The notes beneath the pieces are model-generated. The model saw nothing but the letters and a program-made list of their open reading frames with translations. It had not been told where the DNA came from and searched no databases. Shown one piece after another: positions 37,079 to 46,839 of a DNA stretch of 64,000 nt. The DNA is from HGM04593 sp045657945 (GTDB lineage Bacteria; Bacteroidota; Bacteroidia; Bacteroidales; Bacteroidaceae): assembly GCA_045657945.1 (NCBI GenBank), contig JAZOUB010000016.1, positions 1 through 64,000 on the forward strand. The letters are read 5' to 3'. The translations under genes were made by a program, and so were the position numbers. Every line of letters starts with the position of its first letter. Position 1 is the stretch's first letter.

Positions 37079-39670
37079 TCAGTTGTTTCTAAATGTCAGT
37101 TGCCCGTTCTGTGCATCAACGGTTATCGGGCGGCTCTTATCGACTGTGCCGGCAAGCAACTGCTTGGATAGCTCGTTGAGCAGGTAGCGCTGTATTGCGC
37201 GCTTGATTGGGCGTGCTCCGAACTCGGGGTCAAAACCAGCTTTTGCGATAAAGCGTATGGCTTCGTCGGTGGCATGGAACTTGATTTCGTTCTCGCTGAG
37301 CAATTTTGCGACAGCTGTTGTCTGCAGGCGGACAATCTGTTCTATCTCGCTCTCGTTGAGCGGTGTGAACATAATTATCTCATCTATGCGGTTGAGGAAC
37401 TCGGGGCGTATGGTTTTCTTCATCATCTCCATGACCCTTTCTTTTGTCTCCTCAATGATCATTTCGCGGTTTCTGCTATTCATTCCTTCGAACTGCTCCT
37501 GTATGTAGCTACTACCAAGGTTACTGGTCATTATGATGATGGTATTCTTGAAGTTTACTGTGCGTCCCTTGTTGTCGGTGAGTCTGCCATCATCGAGTAC
37601 CTGTAGCAAGATGTTGAATACATCCGGGTGCGCTTTCTCTATTTCGTCAAAAAGTATTACAGAGTAGGGTTTGCGACGCACGGCCTCTGTGAGTTGTCCG
37701 CCCTCGTCGTAACCAACATATCCTGGAGGTGCTCCGATTAGGCGCGATACAGAGAATTTCTCCTGGTATTCGCTCATGTCAATCCTGGTCATCGATGTCT
37801 CGTCATTGAATAGGTATGCAGCAAGTGCCTTGCCAAGCTCTGTCTTTCCAACTCCGGTTGTTCCAAGAAATATAAATGAGCCGATAGGACGTTTCGGGTC
37901 TTGCAGGCCTGCGCGGCTGCGTCGTACAGCATCGCTCACAGCCTGTATTGCTTCTTCTTGTCCAATTACCCTCTTGTGTAATTCGTCTTCAAGGTTCAGC
38001 AGTTTCTCGCGTTCGCTCTCCAGCATCTTGCTGATGGGGATTCCGGTCCATCGTGATACGATATCGGCTATATCTTCGGATGTAACCTCTTCCTTTATCA
38101 TTGCGCTGCCACCCTGTGCGACGCGCAATGCCTCTTTGGTTCTGCTAATCTCTTCCTCGAGTTTTGTTATCTTGCCATAACGTATTTCGGCAACACGTCC
38201 GTAGTCTCCTTCGCGCTCAGCTTTCTCTGCTTCGAATTTAAGTTCCTCGATCTCGTGCTTTGAGTTCTGTATGCTGTCGGCGAGTTCTTTTTCTTGCTGC
38301 CATTTTGCGCGTTTGTGGCTCTCCTGTTCTTTCAATGCTGCAATCTCTTTGCTCAGGTGTGATAGTTTTACCTCGTCTTTTTCGCGCTTTATCGCCTCGC
38401 GCTCAATTTCAAGTTGTTTGATGTGACGTTCAATCTCGTCGAGCTCCTCGGGCAGGGAGTTGCGTTCCATGCGTAGCTTTGATGCAGCTTCGTCAATGAG
38501 GTCAATAGCTTTGTCGGGTAAAAAACGCTCGGTGATGTAGCGGTCGCTGAGGGTTACCGCTGCAATTATGGCATCGTCCTGTATGCGTACCTTGTGGTGG
38601 TTCTCATAGCGTTCCTTGAGACCGCGCAATATTGATATGCTGCTCATCTTGTCCGGTTCGTTCACCATTACGGTCTGGAAACGGCGTTCAAGTGCCTTGT
38701 CCTTTTCAAAGTATTTCTGGTATTCGTCGAGTGTGGTTGCTCCAATTGAGCGCAGTTCTCCGCGGGCGAGTGCCGGTTTCAGTATGTTGGCGGCGTCCAT
38801 GGCTCCTTCGCTCTTACCTGCACCGACAAGGGTATGAATCTCGTCGATGAATAGTATTATCTGTCCGTCTGATTTTGTCACCTCGTTGATTACGGCTTTT
38901 AGTCTCTCCTCGAATTCGCCCTTGTATTTTGCGCCTGCAACAAGTGCTCCCATATCGAGCGAATAGACCTGCTTGTCGCGCAGGTTGTCGGGGACATCGC
39001 CGCGTACTATGCGATGGGCGAGACCTTCGACAATAGCGGTCTTGCCGGTTCCCGGTTCGCCAATGAGTATTGGGTTGTTCTTTGTGCGACGGCTCAGTAT
39101 TTGAAGTATGCGGCGTATCTCCTCGTCGCGCCCTATTACGGGGTCGAGTTTTCCGCTTTTCGCACTCTCGTTGAGGTTGATAGCGTATTTGCTGAGTGCC
39201 TGATAGCTCTCTTCGGCTGTTTGCGATGTGACTTTTGCACCTTGCCTTAGTTGGGTTATCGCTTTTTCAAGCTCTGCGGCTGTGACTCCGTTTGCTTTGA
39301 GTATTCTTGCAGCATTGCTGTCAATCTCAAGCAGGGCGAGCAGCATGGGCTCTATCGAAACGAAGTCGTCGCCCATTTCTCTAGCCTTGTCCTGCGCCTT
39401 TGTGATTACCTGGTTGCTTTCACGGCTCAGGTATGGTTCTCCGCCACTCACTTTGGGCTGGGTACGGATGGCGTTGTCAAGTTCCGCCTTTACTTTAGCG
39501 ATGTTTGCTCCTGCTTTCTGCAACAGGAATGATGCGGTCTGTTCGCTACATTTCAGGATGCCACTTGTTATATGTGTTGGTTCAATGACTTGTTGCCCGT
39601 TCTGCTCGACAAGTTTCACCGCTTCCTGAATGGCCTCTTGGGCCTTGATTGTAAATTTGTTGAAATCCAT
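37079..39670 (-). CDS. clpB: ATP-dependent chaperone ClpB
   Basis: An 863-aa Hsp100 disaggregase. The order is: N-domain (1-about 145), NBD1 with Walker A LIGEPGTGKTAIVEGLA and LFIDEIHTLVGAG, a coiled-coil M-domain (about 405-525), and NBD2 with FLGTTGVGKTELGKALA and VILFDEIEKAHPDVF. The C-terminus has sensor 2 GFDPEFGARPIKRAIQR. The M-domain identifies ClpB rather than ClpC/ClpA. It probably acts with DnaK, not encoded here. Confidence 0.97.
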   Translation of the reverse strand: MDFNKFTIKAQEAIQEAVKLVEQNGQQVIEPTHITSGILKCSEQTASFLLQKAGANIAKVKAELDNAIRTQPKVSGGEPYLSRESNQVITKAQDKAREMGDDFVSIEPMLLALLEIDSNAARILKANGVTAAELEKAITQLRQGAKVTSQTAEESYQALSKYAINLNESAKSGKLDPVIGRDEEIRRILQILSRRTKNNPILIGEPGTGKTAIVEGLAHRIVRGDVPDNLRDKQVYSLDMGALVAGAKYKGEFEERLKAVINEVTKSDGQIILFIDEIHTLVGAGKSEGAMDAANILKPALARGELRSIGATTLDEYQKYFEKDKALERRFQTVMVNEPDKMSSISILRGLKERYENHHKVRIQDDAIIAAVTLSDRYITERFLPDKAIDLIDEAASKLRMERNSLPEELDEIERHIKQLEIEREAIKREKDEVKLSHLSKEIAALKEQESHKRAKWQQEKELADSIQNSKHEIEELKFEAEKAEREGDYGRVAEIRYGKITKLEEEISRTKEALRVAQGGSAMIKEEVTSEDIADIVSRWTGIPISKMLESEREKLLNLEDELHKRVIGQEEAIQAVSDAVRRSRAGLQDPKRPIGSFIFLGTTGVGKTELGKALAAYLFNDETSMTRIDMSEYQEKFSVSRLIGAPPGYVGYDEGGQLTEAVRRKPYSVILFDEIEKAHPDVFNILLQVLDDGRLTDNKGRTVNFKNTIIIMTSNLGSSYIQEQFEGMNSRNREMIIEETKERVMEMMKKTIRPEFLNRIDEIIMFTPLNESEIEQIVRLQTTAVAKLLSENEIKFHATDEAIRFIAKAGFDPEFGARPIKRAIQRYLLNELSKQLLAGTVDKSRPITVDAQNGQLTFRNN

Positions 39671-39723
39671 ATTTGTAATCTCCTTTCGCTATGGAGAGAA
39701 CAAATATTGAACCAATGAAGTTT

Positions 39724-39764
39724 AAACTGCCATTTTGTCTAGCTAAAAGACAAAATGGCAGTTT
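39724..39764. terminator. Terminator after mltG
   Basis: A perfect 17-bp inverted repeat (AAACTGCCATTTTGTCT, 7-nt loop) next to the mltG stop; T-rich on both sides. Confidence 0.8.
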
Positions 39765-39766
39765 TG

Positions 39767-40816
39767 CTATTTCTTGATGTTGAGCTTGTTCAGTGCTTTC
39801 TGATATTTTTGTGCATTTGCGTTGTGTTCGGTAAGTGTCTTTGCGAAGTTGTGGGTGCCTGAGAAGTCTTCCTTTGCACACATGTACAGGTAGTCGTGTT
39901 TCTTATAGTTCAGTACGCTTTCTATTGCTTGTTTTGTTGGTATGCGTATTGGCCCGGGAGGAAGTCCTGTTATCTTGTATGTGTTGTATGGTGAGTTTAC
40001 CTCAAGGTCTTTTTTAAGAATTCTCTTGCGTGTGGGGTCGCCAAGTGCAAATTTTACGGTTGGGTCGGCCTGCAGGGGTATTCCTTTTTTCAGACGGTTT
40101 ATGTATAGTCCGGCAACTATTGGCATCTCCTGTACATTGGATGTCTCCTCGTCAACTATAGACGCCAGTGTTGCAATCTCTACCGGGGTCATTCCGGCTG
40201 TCTTTGCTTTGCTCTTGCGCTCTTCGTTCCAGAACTGTCGTTCCCAGTTTGCCAATTTTTTAAAGAAATCTTCGGCTGAAATATCCCAATAAACTTCGTA
40301 GGTGTCCGGGATGAAGAAAGCCGGTGTGGTTTCCTTGTTGTGTCCAAAACATGAAATCACGGTTGGGTCGGTGTATGCTGCAAGTTCTGTAGAATCTACC
40401 ATCAATTGTCTGCTGATTGCTCCTATTGCCATTTGTACATCCCTTGTTGATGGTATCGTAACCCTGACTGGCGTCTGTTGTCTGCTTACAATGCGTTTGT
40501 AGATGTCTTTCATTGTATCGCCGTTCTTTATTGCATATTTTCCGCTGCGCTTGCGGCTGTTGAAGTTGTTGCGGTCTGCCAGTTTTTTGAAAGCTTTTTC
40601 CGAGGCGTCCGGCGCGACCTCCTTGATTTTTCTTATGACTGTTTCGGCATTGTCCTGTGGGGTGATGTAGATATAAGCGGTTTCGCTCAAGTCTATCTTT
40701 TTCATTTTGACCAAATAGTAGTCATATCCGTAGGTGTAGCCGAAATATGCAATTATTGCTATGGCTATAGCTGCCAATGCTGCCAGTATGTTCTTCTTTT
40801 TACTTCTTCTGCTCAT
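39767..40816 (-). CDS. mltG: endolytic transglycosylase MltG (YceG-like)
   Basis: A 349-aa inner-membrane enzyme that cuts nascent glycan strands and sets their length. The N-terminal anchor (NILAALAAIAIAIIAYFGYT) is followed by a LysM-like subdomain and the YceG domain. The latter has ASIVDEETSNVQEMPIVAGL (catalytic Glu region), LQADPTVKFALG and NTYKITGLPPGPI. Confidence 0.93.
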   Translation of the reverse strand: MSRRSKKKNILAALAAIAIAIIAYFGYTYGYDYYLVKMKKIDLSETAYIYITPQDNAETVIRKIKEVAPDASEKAFKKLADRNNFNSRKRSGKYAIKNGDTMKDIYKRIVSRQQTPVRVTIPSTRDVQMAIGAISRQLMVDSTELAAYTDPTVISCFGHNKETTPAFFIPDTYEVYWDISAEDFFKKLANWERQFWNEERKSKAKTAGMTPVEIATLASIVDEETSNVQEMPIVAGLYINRLKKGIPLQADPTVKFALGDPTRKRILKKDLEVNSPYNTYKITGLPPGPIRIPTKQAIESVLNYKKHDYLYMCAKEDFSGTHNFAKTLTEHNANAQKYQKALNKLNIKK

Positions 40817-41068
40817 AAAAAATCAAATTTGTGCAAAAATACAATATTATGGATAAAAAGACAAATGTGAAACTGCTTAAAATAGAATGTAAAACATGTG
40901 TTCTTTGTCTCTTTTTTGTAAAATTTAAAAAGTGGTTACTTTTTTGGTGAAAAATGCTGTGTAAATGCATTTATTTCTTATCTTTGCATATTCAATGGTC
41001 TGTTGTGTGCACTTTTTGTATGCGGCAAATCTGTGTTTTTTTTGAAATAAAAAATAAACATTAGGATA

Positions 41069-41860
41069 ATGAAAAAGAAGATTGTTTTTCTCTCTTTGCT
41101 CGCAGTATTGATGCTGGCATCCTGTAACTCTCACAAAAAAGTACCATATCTACAGAATAGTACTGAATGGAGTGAGACCGAGCAGGTCGTAAATGTGTAT
41201 GAACCCAAGATTCAGCCTTACGATTTGTTGAATATCCTTGTGGCAAATCCAGACAATCCGTCGTCTTCAATAGCGTATAATCTGGTTTCGCCTTCTGATA
41301 ACTCAAGGACTCAGGCGTTGCAGACACAGCCTACGCTTCACGATTATCTTGTGGACGCTGATGGCTGTGTGGTGATGCCTAATGCCGGCAAACTTAAAAT
41401 TGGTGGCTTGACTATTTCCGAGGCCGAGAAATTGATTCTGGAAAAGGTGAGTGCCGGTTTTGCAACAGCTCCCATGGTTGTTGTCCGTTTTGTTAATTTC
41501 AAGGTTTCTGTGCTTGGCGAAGTGACTGCTCCTGGAACATATACCGTTAAGAATGGTAAAATCAATATTCTTGAGGCTTTGGCACTTGCGCGTGATTTGA
41601 CTATATATGGTCAGCGAGATAATGTCAAGATTATCCGTGAAGACAGTGCCGGTAAAAAGGAGATTGTGGAGCTTGATCTTAATGATGCCTCTATTCTTAA
41701 TTCGCCTTATTATAATTTGCAGCAGAATGATGTCGTGTATGTGACACCAAACAAATCAAAAGCAAAGAATTCTGATATTGGTTCAAGTACATCGCTTTGG
41801 TTCTCCGGAACATCTATATTCATATCTTTGGTATCACTATTGTATAATATCTTAAACTAA
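41069..41860 (+). CDS. polysaccharide export lipoprotein (Wza/BexD-like)
   Basis: A 263-aa outer-membrane export protein. The lipoprotein signal LLAVLMLASC has its Cys at about residue 18. Poly_export and SLBB domains follow (YDLLNILVANPDN, then FKVSVLGEVTAPGTYTVKNG). A C-terminal hydrophobic helix (FISLVSLLYNIL) is the likely membrane segment, as in Wza. TATCTTTG at 40979-40986 is the probable -7 box. The tyrosine kinase gene follows at 6 bp. Confidence 0.9.
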   Translation: MKKKIVFLSLLAVLMLASCNSHKKVPYLQNSTEWSETEQVVNVYEPKIQPYDLLNILVANPDNPSSSIAYNLVSPSDNSRTQALQTQPTLHDYLVDADGCVVMPNAGKLKIGGLTISEAEKLILEKVSAGFATAPMVVVRFVNFKVSVLGEVTAPGTYTVKNGKINILEALALARDLTIYGQRDNVKIIREDSAGKKEIVELDLNDASILNSPYYNLQQNDVVYVTPNKSKAKNSDIGSSTSLWFSGTSIFISLVSLLYNILN

Positions 41861-41866
41861 CGGATT

Positions 41867-44281
41867 ATGCGCGAGAACGAGAATATAAATATTGAAAAGG
41901 AAGAGAAAGAGGAGGGTGGCTTTAGCATAATCAAGGCTATTGGCTATTTGCGCTCATACTGGAAACTTTTTGTCTTGTCGTTTGTAGTGTGTATGTTGTT
42001 GGCGGTTGTTTACCTTCGCCGCGCTACACCTGTGTATCAAGTGGCTGCCAAAGTTCTTTTGCAGGATAGTGAAAAGGGTGGTGCCATATCTTCCCCGGCT
42101 GATATGTTGGCCGATTTCGGTATGCAGAGCCAGACTTCCAACATAGAGAATGAGATTGAAGTTATGGCTTCTACGGCAGTAGTTCGTGGTGCTGTTATCA
42201 ATTCAGACCTCTTTGTAAAGTATAAGTCTAAGGGAAAGGCTTTGCACAAAAGTGAAACTCCGTTCCTTGTTTCATTTGACAAGGAGCGCTTGTCGGAGTT
42301 GTCGGGTATAATCAATGTCAATTTCACTGTAGAAAGAGACGGAAAGGTAAAACTTGCATGCAAGTATGAAGGTAAAGGACCTGATGAACTTGAGTTGACG
42401 ACATCTCCTTATCTTCTTCAGACACCGGCCGGAAATGTAACCATTGAACGCAATGAAAAGGTTGCTCTTGCCCCGGGATGTGTTACGGTATCTATTATGC
42501 CTGTAAATTCTGTTGTCGGTAAATATAAAGGCGCCCTCTCTATTGCTCCTTTGTCAAAAACCGCGTCGGTAGCAGTCCTTTCTTTCAACACTCCGGTTCC
42601 AGCCGAAGGCGTTGATTTCCTAAACTCGATAATGGTGAGTTTCAATGAGGTTACCAATGAGAATAAACGTCAGGTAGCTCGTCGTACCGAGGCTTTCATC
42701 TCTGGTCGTTTGAGTTCGTTGAGGCTTGAACTTGAGGAGATGGAGAGTAATCTTGCTGCATATAAAATGCAGAATGAACTGGTTGACCCGCAACTTGATG
42801 TAAAACAGGTTAGTCAGAAAAAAGAAGAATATATAAAGTTGCTCGAGCAGGTAGATCTCAAGATTGAGGCATCAAAATATCTCAATGCCTTTGTCAATGA
42901 GCCTAAGAATGATATGCAGATAATCCCAACCTCTTTTGGAGTAGATATGGATCCTGCTTTGGTGACTCTTATCAGCAATTATAATGCCAAGGTGCTCGAA
43001 CGTAAGGCGTTGTTGCAGTCAACTACTGAAGAGAACCCAATGCTCAAGACATCTACAGCAGTGGTATCTGCGATGCAGGACGATTTGCGTGCAGCTCTCA
43101 AGGCACTTGATCAGTCTTTGGAGATAGAGCGCAAGGCAGTGGCTATTCTTGCTGATAAATACACCGGTCGTTTCGAGATGTCGCCCGAGGTTGAGCGTAA
43201 ACTTATAAGCATAACACGTGAATGTACCATCAAGTCCGACCTCTATGTCATGCTGTTGCAGAAGTACGAGGAAACTTTGTTGAGCATTGAAGTTACATCC
43301 GACAATCTTAGCTGTATTGACGCTCCCGGTCTTGCAGGAATTGTCTCTCCGAACAAGCGTATGATATATGTCTTTGCCTTGTTAATGGCGTTTGTATTGC
43401 CAGTCGCATTCATATATATACGCGTCAAGATGCGTAACAAATTCGATAGCATCGAGGAAATTCAGGAGAAACTCGACGTGTCATATGTTGGCTCCATTCC
43501 AATGAAAATGGTTAGACGTCGACTTAAAAAGAGCCAGTCGAAGCCCATTGTGGTCGAGAAGAATGTCAACGATGTTATGGCCGAGGCTTTCAGAACGTTG
43601 CGTACAAATCTCCAGTTCGTGATGAAAAGAAATTCCGGTAAGGTTGTGATGTTTACTTCTACTGTTTCCGGTGAGGGAAAGACTTTCATTGCTTCAAACT
43701 TGGCAGTCAGCATTGCTCTGCTTGGCAAGAAAGTTCTTCTTGTGGGTTGTGATATTCGTCGTCCACGCCTTGCTGAAGTATTCAATTTCCCAGGAAATTG
43801 CCAGGGATTGACAAGCTACCTTGCGGCTTCTGAGGGTGAAGTATCTATGCTTGATGGCTTTATTATTCCATCAAATGTTGTTGATGGTCTTGATTTGTTG
43901 CCTGCGGGTATTGTGCCTCCTAATCCTGCAGAGCTTCTTTCTGGCAGCAACTTGGATAGGGCAATTGAGTACTTGAAGGAAAAATACGATTTCATTATAC
44001 TTGATGCAGCACCAGTCGGTCTTGTAGCCGACTCAATGATTATAAACCGAGTCGCAGATACTGTAGTGTATGTGATGCGTCTTAATTACACCCACAAGGT
44101 CGATGCAGACTTTATATCATCATTGATTCATGAAAAGAAGCTTGATAATGTCTCTATTGTAGTGAATGGTGAGAATTTGGCTGACAAGTCCTACGGTTCG
44201 CGTGGCAGTCATCGTTATTCAAGTTATGGCTATTCTTATCTGGAGAAATCCAAGAAGAAAAGCTGGTGGAAAATATGGTGA
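41867..44281 (+). CDS. polysaccharide biosynthesis tyrosine autokinase (Wzc-like)
   Basis: An 804-aa inner-membrane co-polymerase and BY-kinase. It has a Wzz domain with two helices (about 34-53 and about 505-525), coiled coils between, and a cytoplasmic kinase. Kinase motifs are Walker A FTSTVSGEGKTFIASNLA, Walker A' VLLVGCDIRRPRLAE and Walker B DFIILDAAPVG. A C-terminal tyrosine cluster (YSSYGYSY) is the autophosphorylation site expected for the family. It acts with the Wza-like protein upstream. Confidence 0.92.
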   Translation: MRENENINIEKEEKEEGGFSIIKAIGYLRSYWKLFVLSFVVCMLLAVVYLRRATPVYQVAAKVLLQDSEKGGAISSPADMLADFGMQSQTSNIENEIEVMASTAVVRGAVINSDLFVKYKSKGKALHKSETPFLVSFDKERLSELSGIINVNFTVERDGKVKLACKYEGKGPDELELTTSPYLLQTPAGNVTIERNEKVALAPGCVTVSIMPVNSVVGKYKGALSIAPLSKTASVAVLSFNTPVPAEGVDFLNSIMVSFNEVTNENKRQVARRTEAFISGRLSSLRLELEEMESNLAAYKMQNELVDPQLDVKQVSQKKEEYIKLLEQVDLKIEASKYLNAFVNEPKNDMQIIPTSFGVDMDPALVTLISNYNAKVLERKALLQSTTEENPMLKTSTAVVSAMQDDLRAALKALDQSLEIERKAVAILADKYTGRFEMSPEVERKLISITRECTIKSDLYVMLLQKYEETLLSIEVTSDNLSCIDAPGLAGIVSPNKRMIYVFALLMAFVLPVAFIYIRVKMRNKFDSIEEIQEKLDVSYVGSIPMKMVRRRLKKSQSKPIVVEKNVNDVMAEAFRTLRTNLQFVMKRNSGKVVMFTSTVSGEGKTFIASNLAVSIALLGKKVLLVGCDIRRPRLAEVFNFPGNCQGLTSYLAASEGEVSMLDGFIIPSNVVDGLDLLPAGIVPPNPAELLSGSNLDRAIEYLKEKYDFIILDAAPVGLVADSMIINRVADTVVYVMRLNYTHKVDADFISSLIHEKKLDNVSIVVNGENLADKSYGSRGSHRYSSYGYSYLEKSKKKSWWKIW

Positions 44282-44290
44282 TTGAAAAAA

Positions 44291-44334
44291 AATAAAAAGC
44301 GGCGCACTTTTTAAAGAGTGTGCCACTTTTTATT
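44291..44334 (+). terminator. Wza-Wzc terminator
   Basis: A long hairpin with AATAAAAAG / CTTTTTATT ends and GC-rich inner pairs, 10 bp after the kinase stop. Confidence 0.75.
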
Positions 44335-44356
44335 TGAAAAAATATTGCAAAAAGCG

Positions 44357-44386
44357 TTGCAGTATAAAAAAAAAGAGGTATCTTTG
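44357..44386 (+). promoter_or_regulatory. tRNA-Pro promoter, Bacteroidales type
   Basis: TTG at 44357-44359 and TATCTTTG at 44379-44386 with 19 bp between, 50 bp upstream of the first tRNA. Confidence 0.7.
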
Positions 44387-44436
44387 CAAACCGAAATCCT
44401 GAACCTTTTGGGGTTGCAGGTTGAAAAGAACAGTTA

Positions 44437-44509
44437 CGGGGTGTAGCGCAGTTGGTAGCGCATCTGGTTTGGGACCAGGGGGTCGCAGGTTCGAATCCTG
44501 TCACCCCGA
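44437..44509 (+). tRNA. tRNA-Pro (anticodon TGG), copy 1
   Basis: A complete cloverleaf of 73 nt. The acceptor is CGGGGTG/CACCCCG with discriminator A. The anticodon loop TTTGGGA gives TGG, and the T-arm is GCAGGTTCGAATCCTGT. The 3' CCA is not encoded (CAA follows). Confidence 0.97.
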
Positions 44510-44595
44510 CAACTGAAAGGTAAAAGAGACAATCTCGCGGTGTTGTGTCAAGGCCTGGGTGGTGTGAGCTGCTCGAACAAATAAAAACCGTTATT

Positions 44596-44668
44596 CGGGG
44601 TGTAGCGCAGTTGGTAGCGCATCTGGTTTGGGACCAGGGGGTCGCAGGTTCGAATCCTGTCACCCCGA
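44596..44668 (+). tRNA. tRNA-Pro (anticodon TGG), copy 2
   Basis: Identical over all 73 nt to copy 1, 86 bp downstream, and including the first bases after the gene (CAACT). Probably processed from the same transcript. Confidence 0.97.
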
Positions 44669-44685
44669 CAACTAAGCAAATTATA

Positions 44686-44720
44686 AAGCAAATAACTTTC
44701 AAGGTTGTTTGCTTTTTTTG
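44686..44720 (+). terminator. tRNA-Pro operon terminator
   Basis: AAAGCAAATAAC / GTTGTTTGCTTT stem followed by TTTTTG. Confidence 0.8.
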
Positions 44721-44746
44721 TTTTTAAATCCTTGACCTACTTTTTT

Positions 44747-44782
44747 GGGCTCACCTGCAAAAGTGCATGTGAGCCCTTTTTC
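44747..44782 (+). terminator. Second hairpin terminator after the tRNA genes
   Basis: GGGCTCAC / GTGAGCCC with extra inner pairs, followed by TTTTTCT. Confidence 0.7.
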
Positions 44783-44925
44783 TATTATGCGGTGGGCGCT
44801 TTACAAAAAGGGGTGAAGTTAATACATAATGTATGGCTGAATTTTGATAACTTTGCAACAATAACGAAGGAAACGCTTGCTCAGGGCAACGCGTGACATG
44901 TAAATAAAATATATTGATATAAATT

Positions 44926-45666
44926 ATGGCAAAAGTTAAGATTTCTACAACAATGGGCGACATTACAGTGCGCCTCTATGATGAGACACCGTTGCACCGC
45001 GATAACTTCCTGAAGCTTGCCGCTGAGGGATTCTATAACGGAACCCTGTTCCATCGTGTGATAAAGGATTTCATGATTCAGGGTGGTGACCCAGAGAGTA
45101 AGGGTGCTCCAGCCGGCAAGAGTCTGGGAACCGGTGGTCCCGGTTATAATGTCCCTGCCGAGATTCAGCCAGCACTGTTCCACAAGCGTGGCGCATTGAG
45201 TGCAGCACGCCTTGGCGACGAGGTTAACCCTATGAAGGAGAGTAGTGGTAGCCAGTTCTATGTCGTTTGGGGAAAGGTTTACAAAGCTGCTGAACTTAAA
45301 CAGCTTGAACACCAGATGAAGATGCAGCAGGACCAGAACATATTCAATGCGCTTGCAATGGAACGTCGCGAAGAGATTATGAACCTGCGCCGCAACCGCG
45401 ACCGCGAGGGCTTGATGGAGCTGCAGGACAAGTTGGCAAAGATGGCAATGGAGAAGAGCAAGAAGATGGGCGCTCCAACATTTACTCCTGAGCAGGTGGA
45501 GGCTTATACCACACAAGGCGGAACGCCATTCCTCGATGGCGGATACACCGTGTTCGGCGAGGTAGAGGAGGGCTTGGAAGTTGTCGAGGCAATACAGAAC
45601 GTGGCAACATCAAATGGCGACCGCCCAAAGACCGATGTTGTGATGAATGTGGTGGTAGTTGAGTAA
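44926..45666 (+). CDS. cyclophilin-type peptidyl-prolyl cis-trans isomerase
   Basis: A 246-aa cytoplasmic PPIase (no signal peptide). Catalytic-site motifs are FHRVIKDFMIQGGDP, SSGSQFYVVWG and PFLDGGYTVFGEV. A charged helical insert of about 80 residues (about 118-195, rich in R/E/K/M) splits the barrel between the FYVVWG strand and the FLDGGYTVFG strand. That insert recurs in Bacteroidetes cyclophilins. Confidence 0.92.
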   Translation: MAKVKISTTMGDITVRLYDETPLHRDNFLKLAAEGFYNGTLFHRVIKDFMIQGGDPESKGAPAGKSLGTGGPGYNVPAEIQPALFHKRGALSAARLGDEVNPMKESSGSQFYVVWGKVYKAAELKQLEHQMKMQQDQNIFNALAMERREEIMNLRRNRDREGLMELQDKLAKMAMEKSKKMGAPTFTPEQVEAYTTQGGTPFLDGGYTVFGEVEEGLEVVEAIQNVATSNGDRPKTDVVMNVVVVE

Positions 45667-45704
45667 ATACTTATAATAGAAACTAACGATAAGAAGTGAT
45701 AGAT

Positions 45705-45744
45705 GTTCCCTAAATGGTTGTGTGCATACAACCATTTAGGGAAC
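45705..45744. terminator. Bidirectional terminator cyclophilin / MerR regulator
   Basis: A perfect 17-bp inverted repeat GTTCCCTAAATGGTTGT with 6-nt loop between convergent genes, followed by TTTTCTT on the plus strand. Confidence 0.85.
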
Positions 45745-45772
45745 TTTTCTTATGATACGGTATCAGTCGGCC

Positions 45773-46600
45773 TCACAACTCAATTGGAATCTGAATTATA
45801 GATAGCCACTTCTCAGGGTCTTCCTGGTTCCATATACCATCAATATAACAGGTGCGCGGATGTCCTGCGAGTCTGTATCCCTGTTCTTCCATGTAGGCCA
45901 AAGCCTCGGTGAACGATTCGTAGAAGCGTTCGTAGGGCCCCACATGCTTCATGCAAAGTGCCTTCTCTACAGCAGGCAAGCGTTTGAATTGTATGATGTC
46001 GCTGTCATTGCCCATCTCCTCCACCTGCTCGCAATACTCAATGTCAATGTTCTCGGCGCAGAATTCCTGGTTGTGTTCTATTGTGAAACAGTAGCCGGGT
46101 GGTGGGCACTTGCAGCCAAGGCGCTGCATCTCGGGACCAATCTTGTTCACACATAGCAGCCCCAACGCACTATATCCGGAAATTACTTCGCGATGACTTG
46201 CCACAATTATCTCGGGCAAGGATTGAATACAGAATTTCTCCATTGTCTTGATTTGTTTGTGAGAGTCCATCCATTTGAGCAGTTGGCTGCGACGCTCCGT
46301 CAACAATTGCAGTTGTCGCTCGGTCTCCTCTATTTTTTGAGTCAGTTGCTCAATGCTTGGCGTCTGCGCGCCATCCTCCAGCAGTTCCTTTATCTCTTCG
46401 AGGGTGAAACCCTGTCGTTGTAGTCCGCGAATGGTGTTCAGTCGCTGCATCTGCGTAATGCTGTAGTAGCGATATCCGGTCCACTCATCCACTTCATAGG
46501 GCACAAGCACTCCTTTCTGCTCATAGTGGCGCAAGGTCTTCACCGTAACCTGCATCATCTTTGAGAACTCTCCGATTTTTAACTTTGTCTTTTCACTCAT
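45773..46600 (-). CDS. MerR-family regulator with GyrI-like effector domain
   Basis: A 275-aa BmrR-like regulator. The MerR helix-turn-helix (KIGEFSKMMQVTVKTLRHYE) is followed by a coiled-coil dimerisation helix (about 75-115). The C-terminal GyrI/AraC-effector-like domain (about 120-275) is the kind that binds hydrophobic or cationic drugs. No transporter gene is adjacent, so the regulon is not evident. Confidence 0.87.
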   Translation of the reverse strand: MSEKTKLKIGEFSKMMQVTVKTLRHYEQKGVLVPYEVDEWTGYRYYSITQMQRLNTIRGLQRQGFTLEEIKELLEDGAQTPSIEQLTQKIEETERQLQLLTERRSQLLKWMDSHKQIKTMEKFCIQSLPEIIVASHREVISGYSALGLLCVNKIGPEMQRLGCKCPPPGYCFTIEHNQEFCAENIDIEYCEQVEEMGNDSDIIQFKRLPAVEKALCMKHVGPYERFYESFTEALAYMEEQGYRLAGHPRTCYIDGIWNQEDPEKWLSIIQIPIEL

Positions 46601-46839
46601 AATCGTACGATCTATTTGCTAGCGAGTGCAAAGTTAATGTATGCCCTTAGGTACGAGTCAAGAGAAAAATGGATTATTTTTATCTGTCGAAGAAAAAAAT
46701 GAACCAGAACTGCAAAAGTGCCTGTTGAAATTTTTACTACATTTGTGGCAGATTTATGTAAATAGGCTTTAGTCATTTATGGCAATGCTTGCATTGTTGC
46801 CTGAATAAAAAGAGAAATAACTTGTGTGTATTAAATATT

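Noticed and set aside
44154..44702. Minus-strand frame of 182 codons containing twice the peptide GFEPATPWSQTRCATNCATP
   Set aside because: It is the antisense translation of the two tRNA-Pro genes, a well-known annotation artefact, and covers the end of the Wzc gene.
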